Both the position numbers and the translations under genes were made by a program. The notes under the pieces are model-generated. The model saw nothing but the letters and a program-made list of their open reading frames with translations. It made no database searches and was not told the DNA's origin. Positions 51,103-58,926 of a stretch of 64,000 bases of DNA are shown here, one piece after another; position 1 is the stretch's first letter, and the number at the start of each line of letters is the position of its first letter. Origin of the DNA: Psychroflexus sediminis. GTDB lineage: Bacteria; Bacteroidota; Bacteroidia; Flavobacteriales; Flavobacteriaceae. The stretch spans positions 186,001 through 250,000 of the forward strand of contig NZ_FNCW01000006.1 in assembly GCF_900099815.1 (NCBI RefSeq), in the 5' to 3' direction.

Positions 51103-51693
51103 TTAGCGGCTTTTTTTAGCTAAGGGGTATTTCATTTTATATCCAACATCTATTTTACCTTTAGATATATTATTCAATTTACTTTTTATCAACCTTTTCT
51201 TAAGACTAGAAATTCTATCTGTAAATAAAATGCCTTCGATATGATCATATTCATGCTGGACAACTCTGGCTGGCAGTCCCGATAATACTTCTGTTTGTGC
51301 TTCGAAGTTTTCGTCTAAATAATCAATTTTTATGACAGGTTTTCTGAAAATATCTTCATGTATGTCTGGTATACTCAAACAGCCTTCATTAAAATCCCAT
51401 TCGATACCGGTTTCCTCTGTAATTTTAGGATTGATAAACACGCGCCTGAATGACTCCAATTCCTTTCTTTCCTTATCGCTGAGGGAATCATCTTCTGCAA
51501 AAGGTTTGGCATCCACTATAAAAAGGCGAATGGATAATCCAATCTGAGGAGCTGCGAGTCCAACTCCACTGGCATTATACATGGTTTCAAACATATTATC
51601 GATGAGTTCATCTAGCTTGGGATAATCCTTAGAAATCTCTACAGCTTTCTTTTTCAACACAGGAGAACCGTAAGCTACAATAGGTAATGTCAT
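51103..51693 (-). CDS. def: Peptide deformylase
   Basis: A 196-residue metalloprotease. All three motifs are seen: GVGLAAPQIG with Gln50, EGCLSIP with Cys105, and QHEYDHIEG with His147, Glu148 and His151. It removes the formyl group from nascent proteins. The insertion FAEDDSLSDKERKELESF (about 65-82) is longer than in E. coli Def and fits Bacteroidota type 1 enzymes. A -7 box and a small AGGGT-AAAA-ACCCT hairpin lie in its leader, suggesting its own promoter despite the neighbouring ruvX. Confidence 0.95.
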   Translation of the reverse strand: MTLPIVAYGSPVLKKKAVEISKDYPKLDELIDNMFETMYNASGVGLAAPQIGLSIRLFIVDAKPFAEDDSLSDKERKELESFRRVFINPKITEETGIEWDFNEGCLSIPDIHEDIFRKPVIKIDYLDENFEAQTEVLSGLPARVVQHEYDHIEGILFTDRISSLKKRLIKSKLNNISKGKIDVGYKMKYPLAKKSR

Positions 51694-51741
51694 TATCTCA
51701 ATTTTAGTGAGAGGGTAAAAACCCTTTATGGTTTAATTCTG

Positions 51742-51749
51742 CAAAAATA
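51742..51749 (-). promoter_or_regulatory. -7 box upstream of def
   Basis: TATTTTTG on the minus strand, an exact TAnnTTTG match, lies about 48 bases before the def ATG. A small hairpin (51712-51725) lies between, in the leader. Confidence 0.45.
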
Positions 51750-51801
51750 CAGGTTTTATTTATTCTGAATTTGTCATTTGAAAATTTTAAAAGCAATAAG
51801 C

Positions 51802-52209
51802 TTATTTTAAATAACTCTGAAGTAAAATGGTAGCACTTATTTCATCGACCAAGCCTTTATTTTGTCTTTTCTTTTTTTTGAGCCCTGAATCTATCATCGT
51901 TTGAAAAGCCATCTTTGAAGTAAAGCGCTCGTCCATTCTAACGATTTTCAGAGCGGGAAACAACTTTTGAACGTCTTCTATAAAAAGCAAAATATTTTTT
52001 TCAAGCTGCATAGGTTTCCCATCAGTGAATTTGGGTTCGCCGACAACAAGTGTATCAATAGATTCTGAAGGAATTATAGCTTTTAGTTCTTCCATTAAAG
52101 TTCTAGAGTCTACAGTTTTTAGACCGGAAGCGATCATCTTCATTTCATCAGAAATAGCCAATCCCGTTCGCTTTATTCCAAAATCTAAGGCTAAAACTTT
52201 AGTTTTCAT
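51802..52209 (-). CDS. ruvX: Putative pre-16S rRNA nuclease / Holliday junction resolvase RuvX (YqgF)
   Basis: A 135-residue RNase H-fold nuclease. MKTKVLALDFGIKRTGLAIS holds the first catalytic aspartate, LVVGEPKFTDGKP the glutamate strand, and MDERFTSKMA and LVDEISATILLQSYL the last acidic residues. The start at 52209 is chosen because the longer frame translates a -7 box at 52226-52233; ATG 52215 is an alternative. YqgF/RuvX matures the 5' end of 16S rRNA. It heads the def-DUF5606-mazG gene group. Confidence 0.92.
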   Translation of the reverse strand: MKTKVLALDFGIKRTGLAISDEMKMIASGLKTVDSRTLMEELKAIIPSESIDTLVVGEPKFTDGKPMQLEKNILLFIEDVQKLFPALKIVRMDERFTSKMAFQTMIDSGLKKKKRQNKGLVDEISATILLQSYLK

Positions 52210-52225
52210 AAGCATAGTTAAGCAG

Positions 52226-52233
52226 CAAATATA
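52226..52233 (-). promoter_or_regulatory. -7 box upstream of ruvX
   Basis: TATATTTG on the minus strand, an exact TAnnTTTG match, lies 16 bases before the chosen start. The in-frame upstream extension of ruvX crosses it. Confidence 0.5.
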
Positions 52234-52293
52234 AGGCATAGCGAACTATAATGAATTTAACCATAAACCTTATCTTCGCAAAAAAAAACAGAC

Positions 52294-53109
52294 ATGGACG
52301 ATTTAAAACAAAAAATACTCAGAGCTTGGGACAACAGAGACTTACTTCAGGAAAAAGAAACCATTGAGGCTATTCGAGCTGTCATTTCCAAACTGGATAG
52401 CGGTGAGTTGCGTTGCGCAGAACCAACCAAAGAAGGCTGGCTGGTGAATGAATGGGTGAAAAAAGGTGTTGTTCTTTATTTCCCGATTCAGAAAATGGAA
52501 ACCTTGGAAGCAGGTATTTTCGAATACCACGATAAAATGCCATTGAAAACAGGATATAAAGAAAAGGGAATACGTGTAGTCCCCAATGCCGTGGCAAGAC
52601 ATGGCGCCTATATTTCGAGCGGGGTTATCATGATGCCTAGTTATGTCAATATCGGAGCTTACGTAGATGAAGGTACCATGGTAGATACGTGGGCAACCGT
52701 TGGAAGCTGTGCTCAAATTGGTAAAAATGTTCACTTATCTGGAGGTGTTGGCATTGGCGGCGTTTTAGAACCCTTACAAGCCGCACCTGTTATTATAGAA
52801 GACAATGCCTTTTTAGGATCAAGAAGCATTGTAGTTGAAGGTGTACGTGTTGAAAAGGAAGCTGTACTCGGTGCTAATGTCGTATTAACGGCTTCAACAA
52901 AAATTATAGATGTGACAGGACCTGAACCCGTGGAAATGAAAGGCGTGGTCCCTTCTAGATCTGTAGTGATTCCCGGAAGTTATACCAAAAAATTTCCCGC
53001 TGGAGAATACAATGTCCCCTGTGCTTTAATTATTGGAAAACGAAAAGAAAGCACCAATAAGAAAACATCGCTTAATGATGCACTAAGAACATATGATGTA
53101 GCGGTGTAA
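52294..53109 (+). CDS. dapD: Tetrahydrodipicolinate N-succinyltransferase
   Basis: A 271-residue left-handed parallel beta-helix enzyme. Hexapeptide turns run through VPNAVARHGAYISSGVIMMPSYVNIGAYVDEGTMVDTWATVGSCAQIGKNVHLSGGVGIGGVLEP, and the C-terminal part has RSVVIPGSYTKKFPAGEYNVPCALIIGKR. It makes N-succinyl-2-amino-6-oxopimelate in the succinylase branch of lysine and meso-diaminopimelate synthesis. A near -7 box (TATCTTCG) lies upstream. The palindromic repeat copy A follows its stop directly. Confidence 0.95.
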   Translation: MDDLKQKILRAWDNRDLLQEKETIEAIRAVISKLDSGELRCAEPTKEGWLVNEWVKKGVVLYFPIQKMETLEAGIFEYHDKMPLKTGYKEKGIRVVPNAVARHGAYISSGVIMMPSYVNIGAYVDEGTMVDTWATVGSCAQIGKNVHLSGGVGIGGVLEPLQAAPVIIEDNAFLGSRSIVVEGVRVEKEAVLGANVVLTASTKIIDVTGPEPVEMKGVVPSRSVVIPGSYTKKFPAGEYNVPCALIIGKRKESTNKKTSLNDALRTYDVAV

Positions 53110-53110
53110 A

Positions 53111-53161
53111 AAGCCTCTCCCTCCCGATAGCAATCAGGGGATCCCCCAAGGGGAGGGACTT
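53111..53161. repeat. Palindromic repeat, copy A (intergenic)
   Basis: G+C-rich block unlike its surroundings: CCCTCCCGATAGCAATCAGGG, then ATCCCCCAAGGGGA with a TCCCC/GGGGA hairpin, and flanking CTCCC/GGGAG arms. It is a degenerate version of copy B at 53207, sharing the TCCCGATA-ATC-GG core. It may act as the terminator of dapD. Confidence 0.65.
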
Positions 53162-53170
53162 AATAACATT

Positions 53171-54337
53171 ATGGAAAAGAAAAAGATAAAAGTTAACTCA
53201 AAAAAAGCCACTCCTCGGGAGGGTCCCGATATCTATCGGGAGGGGAGGAATAAGCCCTCTTTTGGAGGGGCTATAGAGGAATTTAAAATATTGGTTATCC
53301 AGCAAAAAATGATCGGAGACGTTCTTGTCTCCAGTCTTATTTGTGAAAACTTAAAGCTGAATTATCCAGAGGCAGAAATTCATTACCTAGTCAACAGGTT
53401 TACACTTCCAGTCATTGAAAATAATCCTTACATAGATGAAGTTATCATCTTTGAAGACGTTTATAGATCTAATAAGTTAGAGTTTTACAAATTCCTCAAA
53501 CAAATCAGAAAGGCAAAATATGATGTAGTTATCGATGCTTACGGTAAACTTGAAAGTAATTTAATAAGTGTTTTTTCTGGCGCTAAAACCAAAATCGGTT
53601 GGAATAAACCTATAAGCAATTTCATTTGTACATCAACTGTAAATATTTCAGACTATCCGGAATTTGGTTTAGGATCTGCAATAGAAAACCGTTTGAATCT
53701 CGTAAAAGCTTTTAATCATTCTAAGCTATATAGCAATCAACCTAAGATTCATCTTACGGCTCATGAGCTTAATAATGCAAAAGAAAGAATTCGAGCTATC
53801 CAGACAAAAGAAAGCCAGCCTGTTGTGATGATTAGTGCTTTAGGAAGTAACGAGACTAAAACTTACCCCTTAACCTTTATGGCTGAAGTTTTAGATTTTA
53901 TAACTCTTCACAGCAAGGCTTTATTAATTTTGAATTTTATGCCCGCACAAATCAAGTCCATCGAAAAGCTTTTTTTACTTTGTGAGGAAAGAACCAGGCA
54001 AAAAATTTTACTTGATTTTGAAATTGGAGGGTTAAGAGAATTTATGTCTATTGCAAAATTTTGCAAGGCTATAATTGGCAATGAAGGTGGGGCTACTAAT
54101 ATGGGGAAAGCTTTGGATATCCCAACGTTTTCAATATTTTCTCCTCGAATTAAAAAAGAAGGATGGAATGGATTCGAAAACACAACGTTAAAGCATGTAT
54201 CCGTTCATTTAAAAGACTTTAATGCAAAGCATTTCGAAAATCAAACTTCAAAAAAAGCAAATGAAATATATGAAGAATTCACTCCTGACCTTTTTTTTGA
54301 CTCTCTGAAGGTGTTTTTAGCTAAACATGTAAATTGA
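53171..54337 (+). CDS. GT9 heptosyltransferase-like glycosyltransferase with repeat-encoded N-terminus
   Basis: A 388-residue GT9 enzyme. From residue 38 the sequence is a standard heptosyltransferase start (FKILVIQQKMIGDVLVSSLICENLK), and the donor site is MISALGSNETKTYPLTF and IIGNEGGATNMGKALDIPTFSIFSPR. It adds heptose or a related sugar to the lipopolysaccharide core on the cytoplasmic side. The first 37 residues are unlike any GT9: they begin with lysines and continue with TPREGPDIYREGRNKPSFGGA, which is the translation of palindromic repeat copy B. The reading frame remains open, so the enzyme may be intact with an extra tail. It overlaps the convergent GT2 gene by 17 bases. Confidence 0.88.
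   Translation: MEKKKIKVNSKKATPREGPDIYREGRNKPSFGGAIEEFKILVIQQKMIGDVLVSSLICENLKLNYPEAEIHYLVNRFTLPVIENNPYIDEVIIFEDVYRSNKLEFYKFLKQIRKAKYDVVIDAYGKLESNLISVFSGAKTKIGWNKPISNFICTSTVNISDYPEFGLGSAIENRLNLVKAFNHSKLYSNQPKIHLTAHELNNAKERIRAIQTKESQPVVMISALGSNETKTYPLTFMAEVLDFITLHSKALLILNFMPAQIKSIEKLFLLCEERTRQKILLDFEIGGLREFMSIAKFCKAIIGNEGGATNMGKALDIPTFSIFSPRIKKEGWNGFENTTLKHVSVHLKDFNAKHFENQTSKKANEIYEEFTPDLFFDSLKVFLAKHVN
53207..53275. repeat. Palindromic repeat, copy B, inside the GT9 reading frame
   Basis: Contains TCCCGAT-ATCT-ATCGGGA (53224-53241, perfect 7-bp stem) and AGCCCTC-TTTT-GGAGGGGCT (53253-53272), flanked by CTCCTC and GAGGAA arms. It is in frame with no stop codon and encodes about residues 13-35 of the GT9 protein. 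Confidence 0.75.
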
Positions 54338-55136
54338 GGCCGTATAAAGTTTTCACTTTTTTTTCTTTCCGAGTTATTTCTCTTATTTTATTGTTGATTT
54401 GCCAAGCTTCATCATTAACATAACCTCTCTCATGTTCCAAATGAGCACAAATGGCAAAATAACGCACCCTTTTAGGTTTAATCCCATAATTGATTAGCCG
54501 TTCTCCAAACTCTCTGTCTTCTCCACCATATTTCATTCGCTCATCAAAACCATTCACAATGAGAATATCTTTTTTCCATGCAGAAGCATTACCGCCGTTC
54601 CAACTTGGTTTCGTTGTTGTAATGAAATTCATAAGCTTAGCAATAGCTTTACTCTTGCTGAGTTTTATGTTCTTAAAATTTGTTTTAAGGCCATGTCTTT
54701 TTAGCCATGATAAATCAAAACATTCCTGATTTAAAATATTGTTTTTTGAAATAAGTGAAGATAATTGCAAAGAAAGAGGAAAATGTCCGCCAGATAAAAA
54801 ACGATTAAAAGACCTGTGAGACAGATGTGCTTCCACAAAATCCATCCTGGGAATACAGTCGCCGTCTGTGAATATACAATAATCTGTTGTTGTTGCTAAT
54901 ATAGCTTTATTAAGTATTCGTGTTTTCTGAAAACCTTCATCCTTATGCCATACGTGAGTGATTGAGAGCTGAGTTTTTCCGGAAATGGCCTCTACCATTT
55001 TTTTTGTCTCATGTGTAGAGCCGTCATCTGCTATAATAATTTCAAAATCTGAGACGGTCTGCACACTATAACCCCATAAGACTTTTTCTAACCATTCCGG
55101 AGAGTTATAAGTACTTATAATAACAGATGCTCTCAT
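54321..55136 (-). CDS. GT2 family glycosyltransferase with Glyco_transf_7-like C-terminus
   Basis: A 271-residue GT-A enzyme. The N-terminus ASVIISTYNSPEWLEKVLWGY, the nucleotide loop IIIADDGSTHETKKMV and the metal-binding FTDGDCIPRMDF are clear. The C-terminal segment WNGGNASAWKKDILIVNGFDERMKYGGEDREFGERLINYG is the acceptor/catalytic part of the GT7C type, where ED acts as the base. This group transfers a hexose or HexNAc to surface glycans. It lies in opposite orientation between two plus-strand glycosyltransferase genes and overlaps the GT9 gene by 17 bases. Confidence 0.9.
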   Translation of the reverse strand: MRASVIISTYNSPEWLEKVLWGYSVQTVSDFEIIIADDGSTHETKKMVEAISGKTQLSITHVWHKDEGFQKTRILNKAILATTTDYCIFTDGDCIPRMDFVEAHLSHRSFNRFLSGGHFPLSLQLSSLISKNNILNQECFDLSWLKRHGLKTNFKNIKLSKSKAIAKLMNFITTTKPSWNGGNASAWKKDILIVNGFDERMKYGGEDREFGERLINYGIKPKRVRYFAICAHLEHERGYVNDEAWQINNKIREITRKEKKVKTLYGLNLHV

Positions 55137-55223
55137 ATTTTTAAGTTCTACTACAAAACTAATTTATTTTAAAACTTCTCAAATCAATTATCAATTTATT
55201 ATCTATAAACTACAACAATATTT

Positions 55224-55231
55224 TACATTTG
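55224..55231 (+). promoter_or_regulatory. -7 box upstream of the GT2 gene at 55265
   Basis: TACATTTG, an exact TAnnTTTG match, lies 33 bases before the ATG at 55265. It overlaps the in-frame TTG at 55229, which is therefore unlikely as a start. Confidence 0.5.
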
Positions 55232-55264
55232 CAGACTCAATATTCCCAATCAACCAAATCTATT

Positions 55265-56017
55265 ATGCCCAAAATCTCGGCACTGATTATTACACTTAAT
55301 GAAGCAAAAAATATTGGCTTTGTTATTGAAAATTTGAGTTTTGCCGATGAAATCATCGTTGTAGATTCTTTTTCTGAGGATGAAACTGTTTTAATTGCAA
55401 ATTCATATCCCAATGTCAAGGTCTTTCAACATCCTTTCGAGGATTTTACCAAGCAAAGAAATTTTGCTTTAAGCAAGGCAAACTATGAATGGATTCTTTT
55501 TTTAGATGCCGATGAAAGGGTTACCACACCCCTAAGGGAAGAAATAGTATCAACCATAAATCAAGAGAATACTGAAGACGCATACTATTTCTATAGAAAA
55601 TTCATGTTTAAAAATGAACCTCTGCATTTCAGCGGTTGGCAGACTGACAAAAATATTCGGCTTTTCAAGAAAAAGAAATCAAAATATACTGAAGATCGAC
55701 TAGTGCATGAAGTTCTAAAAGTGGAAGGTAGTGTTTCCTCCCTAAAAAATAAACTGATACATTACTCTTATCATAGCTTTAAGTCTTACAAGCAAAAAAT
55801 GGTAAACTATGCACACCTGAAAGCCAAAGAATTACATAATAAAGGAGTAAAACCGAATGCTTTTCATTATGTCATTAAACCTCTTTATAAATTTCTGCAT
55901 GCTTACATTCTAAGAATGGGGATTTTGGATGGAAGAAAAGGCTTTATTATTTGCTATCTTAATGCCCTGAGTGTTTATAAGCGTTATCCTATACTGAAAG
56001 AAATTTCAAAAAAGTGA
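55265..56017 (+). CDS. GT2 glycosyltransferase, LPS core type (WaaE/KdtX-like)
   Basis: A 250-residue enzyme from the ATG at 55265. PKISALIITLNEAKNIGFVIENLSFADEIIVVDSFSEDETV is the classic opening of the WaaE/KdtX beta-1,4-glucosyltransferase group; WILFLDADERVT holds the DxD motif and KNIRLFKKKKSKYTEDRLVHE the acceptor region. The C-terminal part is basic and amphipathic. These enzymes add glucose to the first heptose of the lipopolysaccharide inner core, which fits the GT9 and Kdo-kinase-like neighbours. The last 12 bases overlap the convergent kinase gene. Confidence 0.9.
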   Translation: MPKISALIITLNEAKNIGFVIENLSFADEIIVVDSFSEDETVLIANSYPNVKVFQHPFEDFTKQRNFALSKANYEWILFLDADERVTTPLREEIVSTINQENTEDAYYFYRKFMFKNEPLHFSGWQTDKNIRLFKKKKSKYTEDRLVHEVLKVEGSVSSLKNKLIHYSYHSFKSYKQKMVNYAHLKAKELHNKGVKPNAFHYVIKPLYKFLHAYILRMGILDGRKGFIICYLNALSVYKRYPILKEISKK

Positions 56018-56761
56018 TTTTATTTTTTTTTTCCGCTTTTGCTTTTGATGAAATTTTCGTTGAAATTCTGACGTAAACTCCCACATCAGCTTAAAGACTT
56101 CGGCTTTTGGCTTATCTATAAGTTTTGCATATTCATCACTCATAACTTCTACCATATCTTTTTTTGGTGTAAGTCTTCTGAAATTAAACATGCGTTCCTG
56201 AAAATTCAACTCTTTAAATTTCATCCTATTAAGATCTACAAGAGAAAATTTGATTTTGTCTTCTCCTAAAAAAATAAGCGTATTTCCCGGAGAATGATCT
56301 TGGAATTCCACTCCTTTCTCATGAAGTTGAAAGGTGAAACGTGTAAAAGCTCTTAAAATATGTTCATGATTTGGAATTCCAGGCTGATGTACTAACTCTC
56401 TGTATGTGAGATCTGGCGTCAAGTGTTCACTGATATAAAATGACTTTCCAAAACCAATTCCCTTTTTGAATTCAAAATAAGCGATTGGATTTGGTGTTGC
56501 AACTCCTTTTTCCTTTAAGATAGTGGCATACTCAAAGGAGCGCCTGGCTTTGGATTTCCTGAAATATTGATAAGCAATTTGATTGATAAAATGAGGCTCC
56601 TTAAAGGATTTTATGTTCAAAGTTAAACCTTCAAAATCAACAGTTTTAATAACATTTCTATCGCTATTTCCAAATACAGTTCCTATAGAATCAAAAGTAT
56701 TTATAAGGTCTAATATTGAACTGAGATGATTTTCAAAGTTTTTTGAAACTTTATAAGACAT
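56006..56761 (-). CDS. Kdo/lipopolysaccharide kinase-like protein
   Basis: A 251-residue protein-kinase-like enzyme. ARRSFEYATILKEKGVATPNPIAYFEFKKGIGFGKSFYISEH corresponds to the N-lobe (a Lys and the glycine-containing strand) and VEFQDHSPGNTLIFLGEDKIKFSLVDLNRMKF to the catalytic loop, with Asp in the HRD-like position, Asn in SPGN, and Asp of DLN as the metal ligand. This is the KdkA/InaA/WaaP class that phosphorylates Kdo or heptose in lipopolysaccharide. The basic C-terminal tail is KKKKIKSLF. It is divergent from the DUF5672 gene across 121 A+T-rich bases. Confidence 0.87.
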   Translation of the reverse strand: MSYKVSKNFENHLSSILDLINTFDSIGTVFGNSDRNVIKTVDFEGLTLNIKSFKEPHFINQIAYQYFRKSKARRSFEYATILKEKGVATPNPIAYFEFKKGIGFGKSFYISEHLTPDLTYRELVHQPGIPNHEHILRAFTRFTFQLHEKGVEFQDHSPGNTLIFLGEDKIKFSLVDLNRMKFKELNFQERMFNFRRLTPKKDMVEVMSDEYAKLIDKPKAEVFKLMWEFTSEFQRKFHQKQKRKKKIKSLF

Positions 56762-56843
56762 AGTATAGATTAAATAATAAGAATTACAATTATGAGTTAT
56801 TTATTGGATTTAGTTTTTTAATATAAAAATCTTTTTAGTTGAT

Positions 56844-56851
56844 TACATTTG
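56844..56851 (+). promoter_or_regulatory. -7 box upstream of the DUF5672 gene
   Basis: TACATTTG, an exact TAnnTTTG match, lies 31 bases before the TTG start at 56883. Confidence 0.45.
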
Positions 56852-56882
56852 TAAAACAGTAGTTAATTTCTAATTTTTTAAA

Positions 56883-57632
56883 TTGAAACAAAATCCAGAA
56901 AGCAAATATGTAATTATAGTTCCAGTTTACAAAGATAAACTGACTCACAACGAAAAATTAGTCTTTGAAAACTTATTTGAACTTTACAATAAAAATCAAA
57001 TAAGCATTATTTGCCCAAAACATCTTCATTTGCCTGTTCAATTACAAAGTCTTAATACCGAAAGATTTGATGATTATTTTTTTTCAAGCATTTCTGGATA
57101 TAACAGGTTACTGCTTAGCTTTGAATTTTATAAAAGATTTGAAGCCCATAGGTTTATTTTGATTCATCAATTAGATGCTTATCTTTTTAGTGATAATTTG
57201 GCATTTTGGTGTGATCAAAATTATGATTACATCGGGGCACCTTGGTTGAGGGACGAAAGCTTTTTGGCTAAACTTTTCAGATCGAAAAAGGTAAAGGATA
57301 GAGAAGCAATCTTCAATAAAGTTGGTAATGGAGGCTTATCATTGAGAAAAGTGAATTCATTTTTAAATTTTATTCAAGATCATAAAAGTCTTATCGACTT
57401 AAACAGTCACCATAAATTATATGGGATTGAGGATGTATTTTGGTCTTTAGTAGCTCCAAAATATGCCTCGTTTAAAATTCCTGATGTAAAAACTGCTGCA
57501 GGATTTTCATTGGATAGAAAGCCGAAATTGGGCCTGAAGCTAAATAATTTCAAATTACCATTTGGATGCCATGGATTTGAAAAAAAGAAGACTAAGCATT
57601 TTTGGAAAAATTATATAAAAGGACTTGAGTAA
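56883..57632 (+). CDS. DUF5672 family protein (probable glycosyltransferase)
   Basis: A 249-residue protein that begins at TTG. Family features: KYVIIVPVYKDKLTHNEKLVFENLF, RFILIHQLDAYLFSDNLAFWCDQNYDYIGAPWLRD, VGNGGLSLRKV and EDVFWSLVAPKYASFKIPDVKTAAGFSLD. DUF5672 proteins resemble GT-A glycosyltransferases: the LDAYLF segment is the DxD-like site, and NGGLSLR with ED is like the acceptor loop of GT7 and GT2 enzymes. The family is uncharacterised biochemically. It lies in the glycan cluster, and the gene is more A+T-rich than its neighbours. Confidence 0.83.
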   Translation: MKQNPESKYVIIVPVYKDKLTHNEKLVFENLFELYNKNQISIICPKHLHLPVQLQSLNTERFDDYFFSSISGYNRLLLSFEFYKRFEAHRFILIHQLDAYLFSDNLAFWCDQNYDYIGAPWLRDESFLAKLFRSKKVKDREAIFNKVGNGGLSLRKVNSFLNFIQDHKSLIDLNSHHKLYGIEDVFWSLVAPKYASFKIPDVKTAAGFSLDRKPKLGLKLNNFKLPFGCHGFEKKKTKHFWKNYIKGLE

Positions 57633-57694
57633 CAGAATTACAGGAGCTAAAGACAGCTTTTTAAATTACAAAATGATTAATAACAAGCATATTT

Positions 57695-58336
57695 ATGGAT
57701 TATCTGAATAAAAAAGGCAAATACTACTTCAACAAAAGACCTGAAATGTTAGAGTTTTGTCCTGAAGATGCAAAAACGATATTGGACGTGGGCTGTGGAC
57801 AAGGAGCTTTTGCCAAACAGATAAAAGATAAATATCATACTGAAACCTGGGGGATAGAATATATGCGATCCCATGGTGAAAAAGCCGAGAAAATTTTAGA
57901 TAAAGTATTCATTGGAGAATGTGAAAAATTCATTGATGATTTACCAAACGACTATTTTGATGTTATTTATTTTAATGATGTATTGGAGCATTTGATAGAC
58001 CCATACATGGTCTTAAATAAAATGAAAAATAAACTGACAAAAAAAGGACGGATAATAAGTTCGATCCCTAACATAAGATACCACAGCGCCTTAAAATCGC
58101 TAGTTCTTAAAAAGGATTGGAAATATGAAGAAAGCGGAGTGATGGATCATACACATTTGAGGTTTTTCACCAAAAAAAGCATTAAAAGAATGTATGAAGA
58201 TTTAGGTTTCAAAATCATTACACATAAAGGAATTAATAAAACAGGTTCACTAAAACCCTATCTTTATAATCTTTTTTTATTTTTTTCTGCTTTCGACATT
58301 TTCTTTGTTCAATATGCCACAGTAGTCAAAAAGTAA
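57695..58336 (+). CDS. Class I SAM-dependent methyltransferase
   Basis: A 213-residue Rossmann-fold enzyme. KTILDVGCGQGAFAKQI is SAM motif I, FDVIYFNDVLEHLIDP motif IV, and GRIISSIPNIRYHSALK the post-motif region; MDHTHLRFFTKKSIKRMYEDLGFKI is the C-terminal part seen in methyltransferases of O-antigen and capsule loci. It likely methylates a sugar or lipid in the glycan made by the preceding genes. The A+T content is high. It is 62 bases downstream of DUF5672 on the same strand and 19 upstream of tsaC. Confidence 0.85.
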   Translation: MDYLNKKGKYYFNKRPEMLEFCPEDAKTILDVGCGQGAFAKQIKDKYHTETWGIEYMRSHGEKAEKILDKVFIGECEKFIDDLPNDYFDVIYFNDVLEHLIDPYMVLNKMKNKLTKKGRIISSIPNIRYHSALKSLVLKKDWKYEESGVMDHTHLRFFTKKSIKRMYEDLGFKIITHKGINKTGSLKPYLYNLFLFFSAFDIFFVQYATVVKK

Positions 58337-58355
58337 TTCAAATAAAGACAAAACT

Positions 58356-58925
58356 ATGAAGGATCAAAAAGAAACCATACAAGACTGCATACAGACCCTT
58401 AAAAGGGGCGGACTAATCCTCTACCCTACTGACACGGTTTGGGGAATTGGCTGCGATGCTACAAACGCAGAAGCTATCGACAAAATTTATGAGTTAAAAC
58501 AAAGAGCTAATGACAAGTCCTTAATTTGTTTGGTTTCGGACTTTAAAATGCTCAATCAATATGTGGAAGAAATCCCGGAAGTAGCTTATGATATTTTAAA
58601 ATATGCAGATAAACCTACAACGATAATTTATCAGAATCCAATCAGAATTTCAACCAATCTTATCGCAGAGGATGACACCTTGGGTATAAGAGTCGTCAAT
58701 GATATTTTTGCTAAAGAGCTTGTAAAGAAATATAAAAAGCCCATTGTTTCCACTTCTGCCAACATCAGTGGACAAAAAACACCCGCCAATTTCTATGAAA
58801 TTTCAGAAGAGATTTTAAAAGGCGTAGACTATGTCGTAAATTTGCACCAATCCAATAAAAACAAAAAACCTTCCACAATCATTAAATTAGATCTTGATGG
58901 TAAGGTTGAAGTGATTCGCAAATAA
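58356..58925 (+). CDS. tsaC: L-threonylcarbamoyladenylate synthase
   Basis: A 189-residue YrdC/Sua5 domain protein. ILYPTDTVWGIGCDATNAEAIDKIYELKQRANDKSLICLVSD holds the KxR/SxN nucleotide-binding signature, and TLGIRVVNDIFAKELV and PIVSTSANISGQKTPANF complete the fold. It makes threonylcarbamoyl-AMP for the t6A modification of tRNAs reading ANN codons. No Sua5 C-terminal extension is present, so it is the short TsaC form. It forms a two-gene unit with cca, whose start lies 1 base after its stop. Confidence 0.93.
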   Translation: MKDQKETIQDCIQTLKRGGLILYPTDTVWGIGCDATNAEAIDKIYELKQRANDKSLICLVSDFKMLNQYVEEIPEVAYDILKYADKPTTIIYQNPIRISTNLIAEDDTLGIRVVNDIFAKELVKKYKKPIVSTSANISGQKTPANFYEISEEILKGVDYVVNLHQSNKNKKPSTIIKLDLDGKVEVIRK

Positions 58926-58926
58926 A

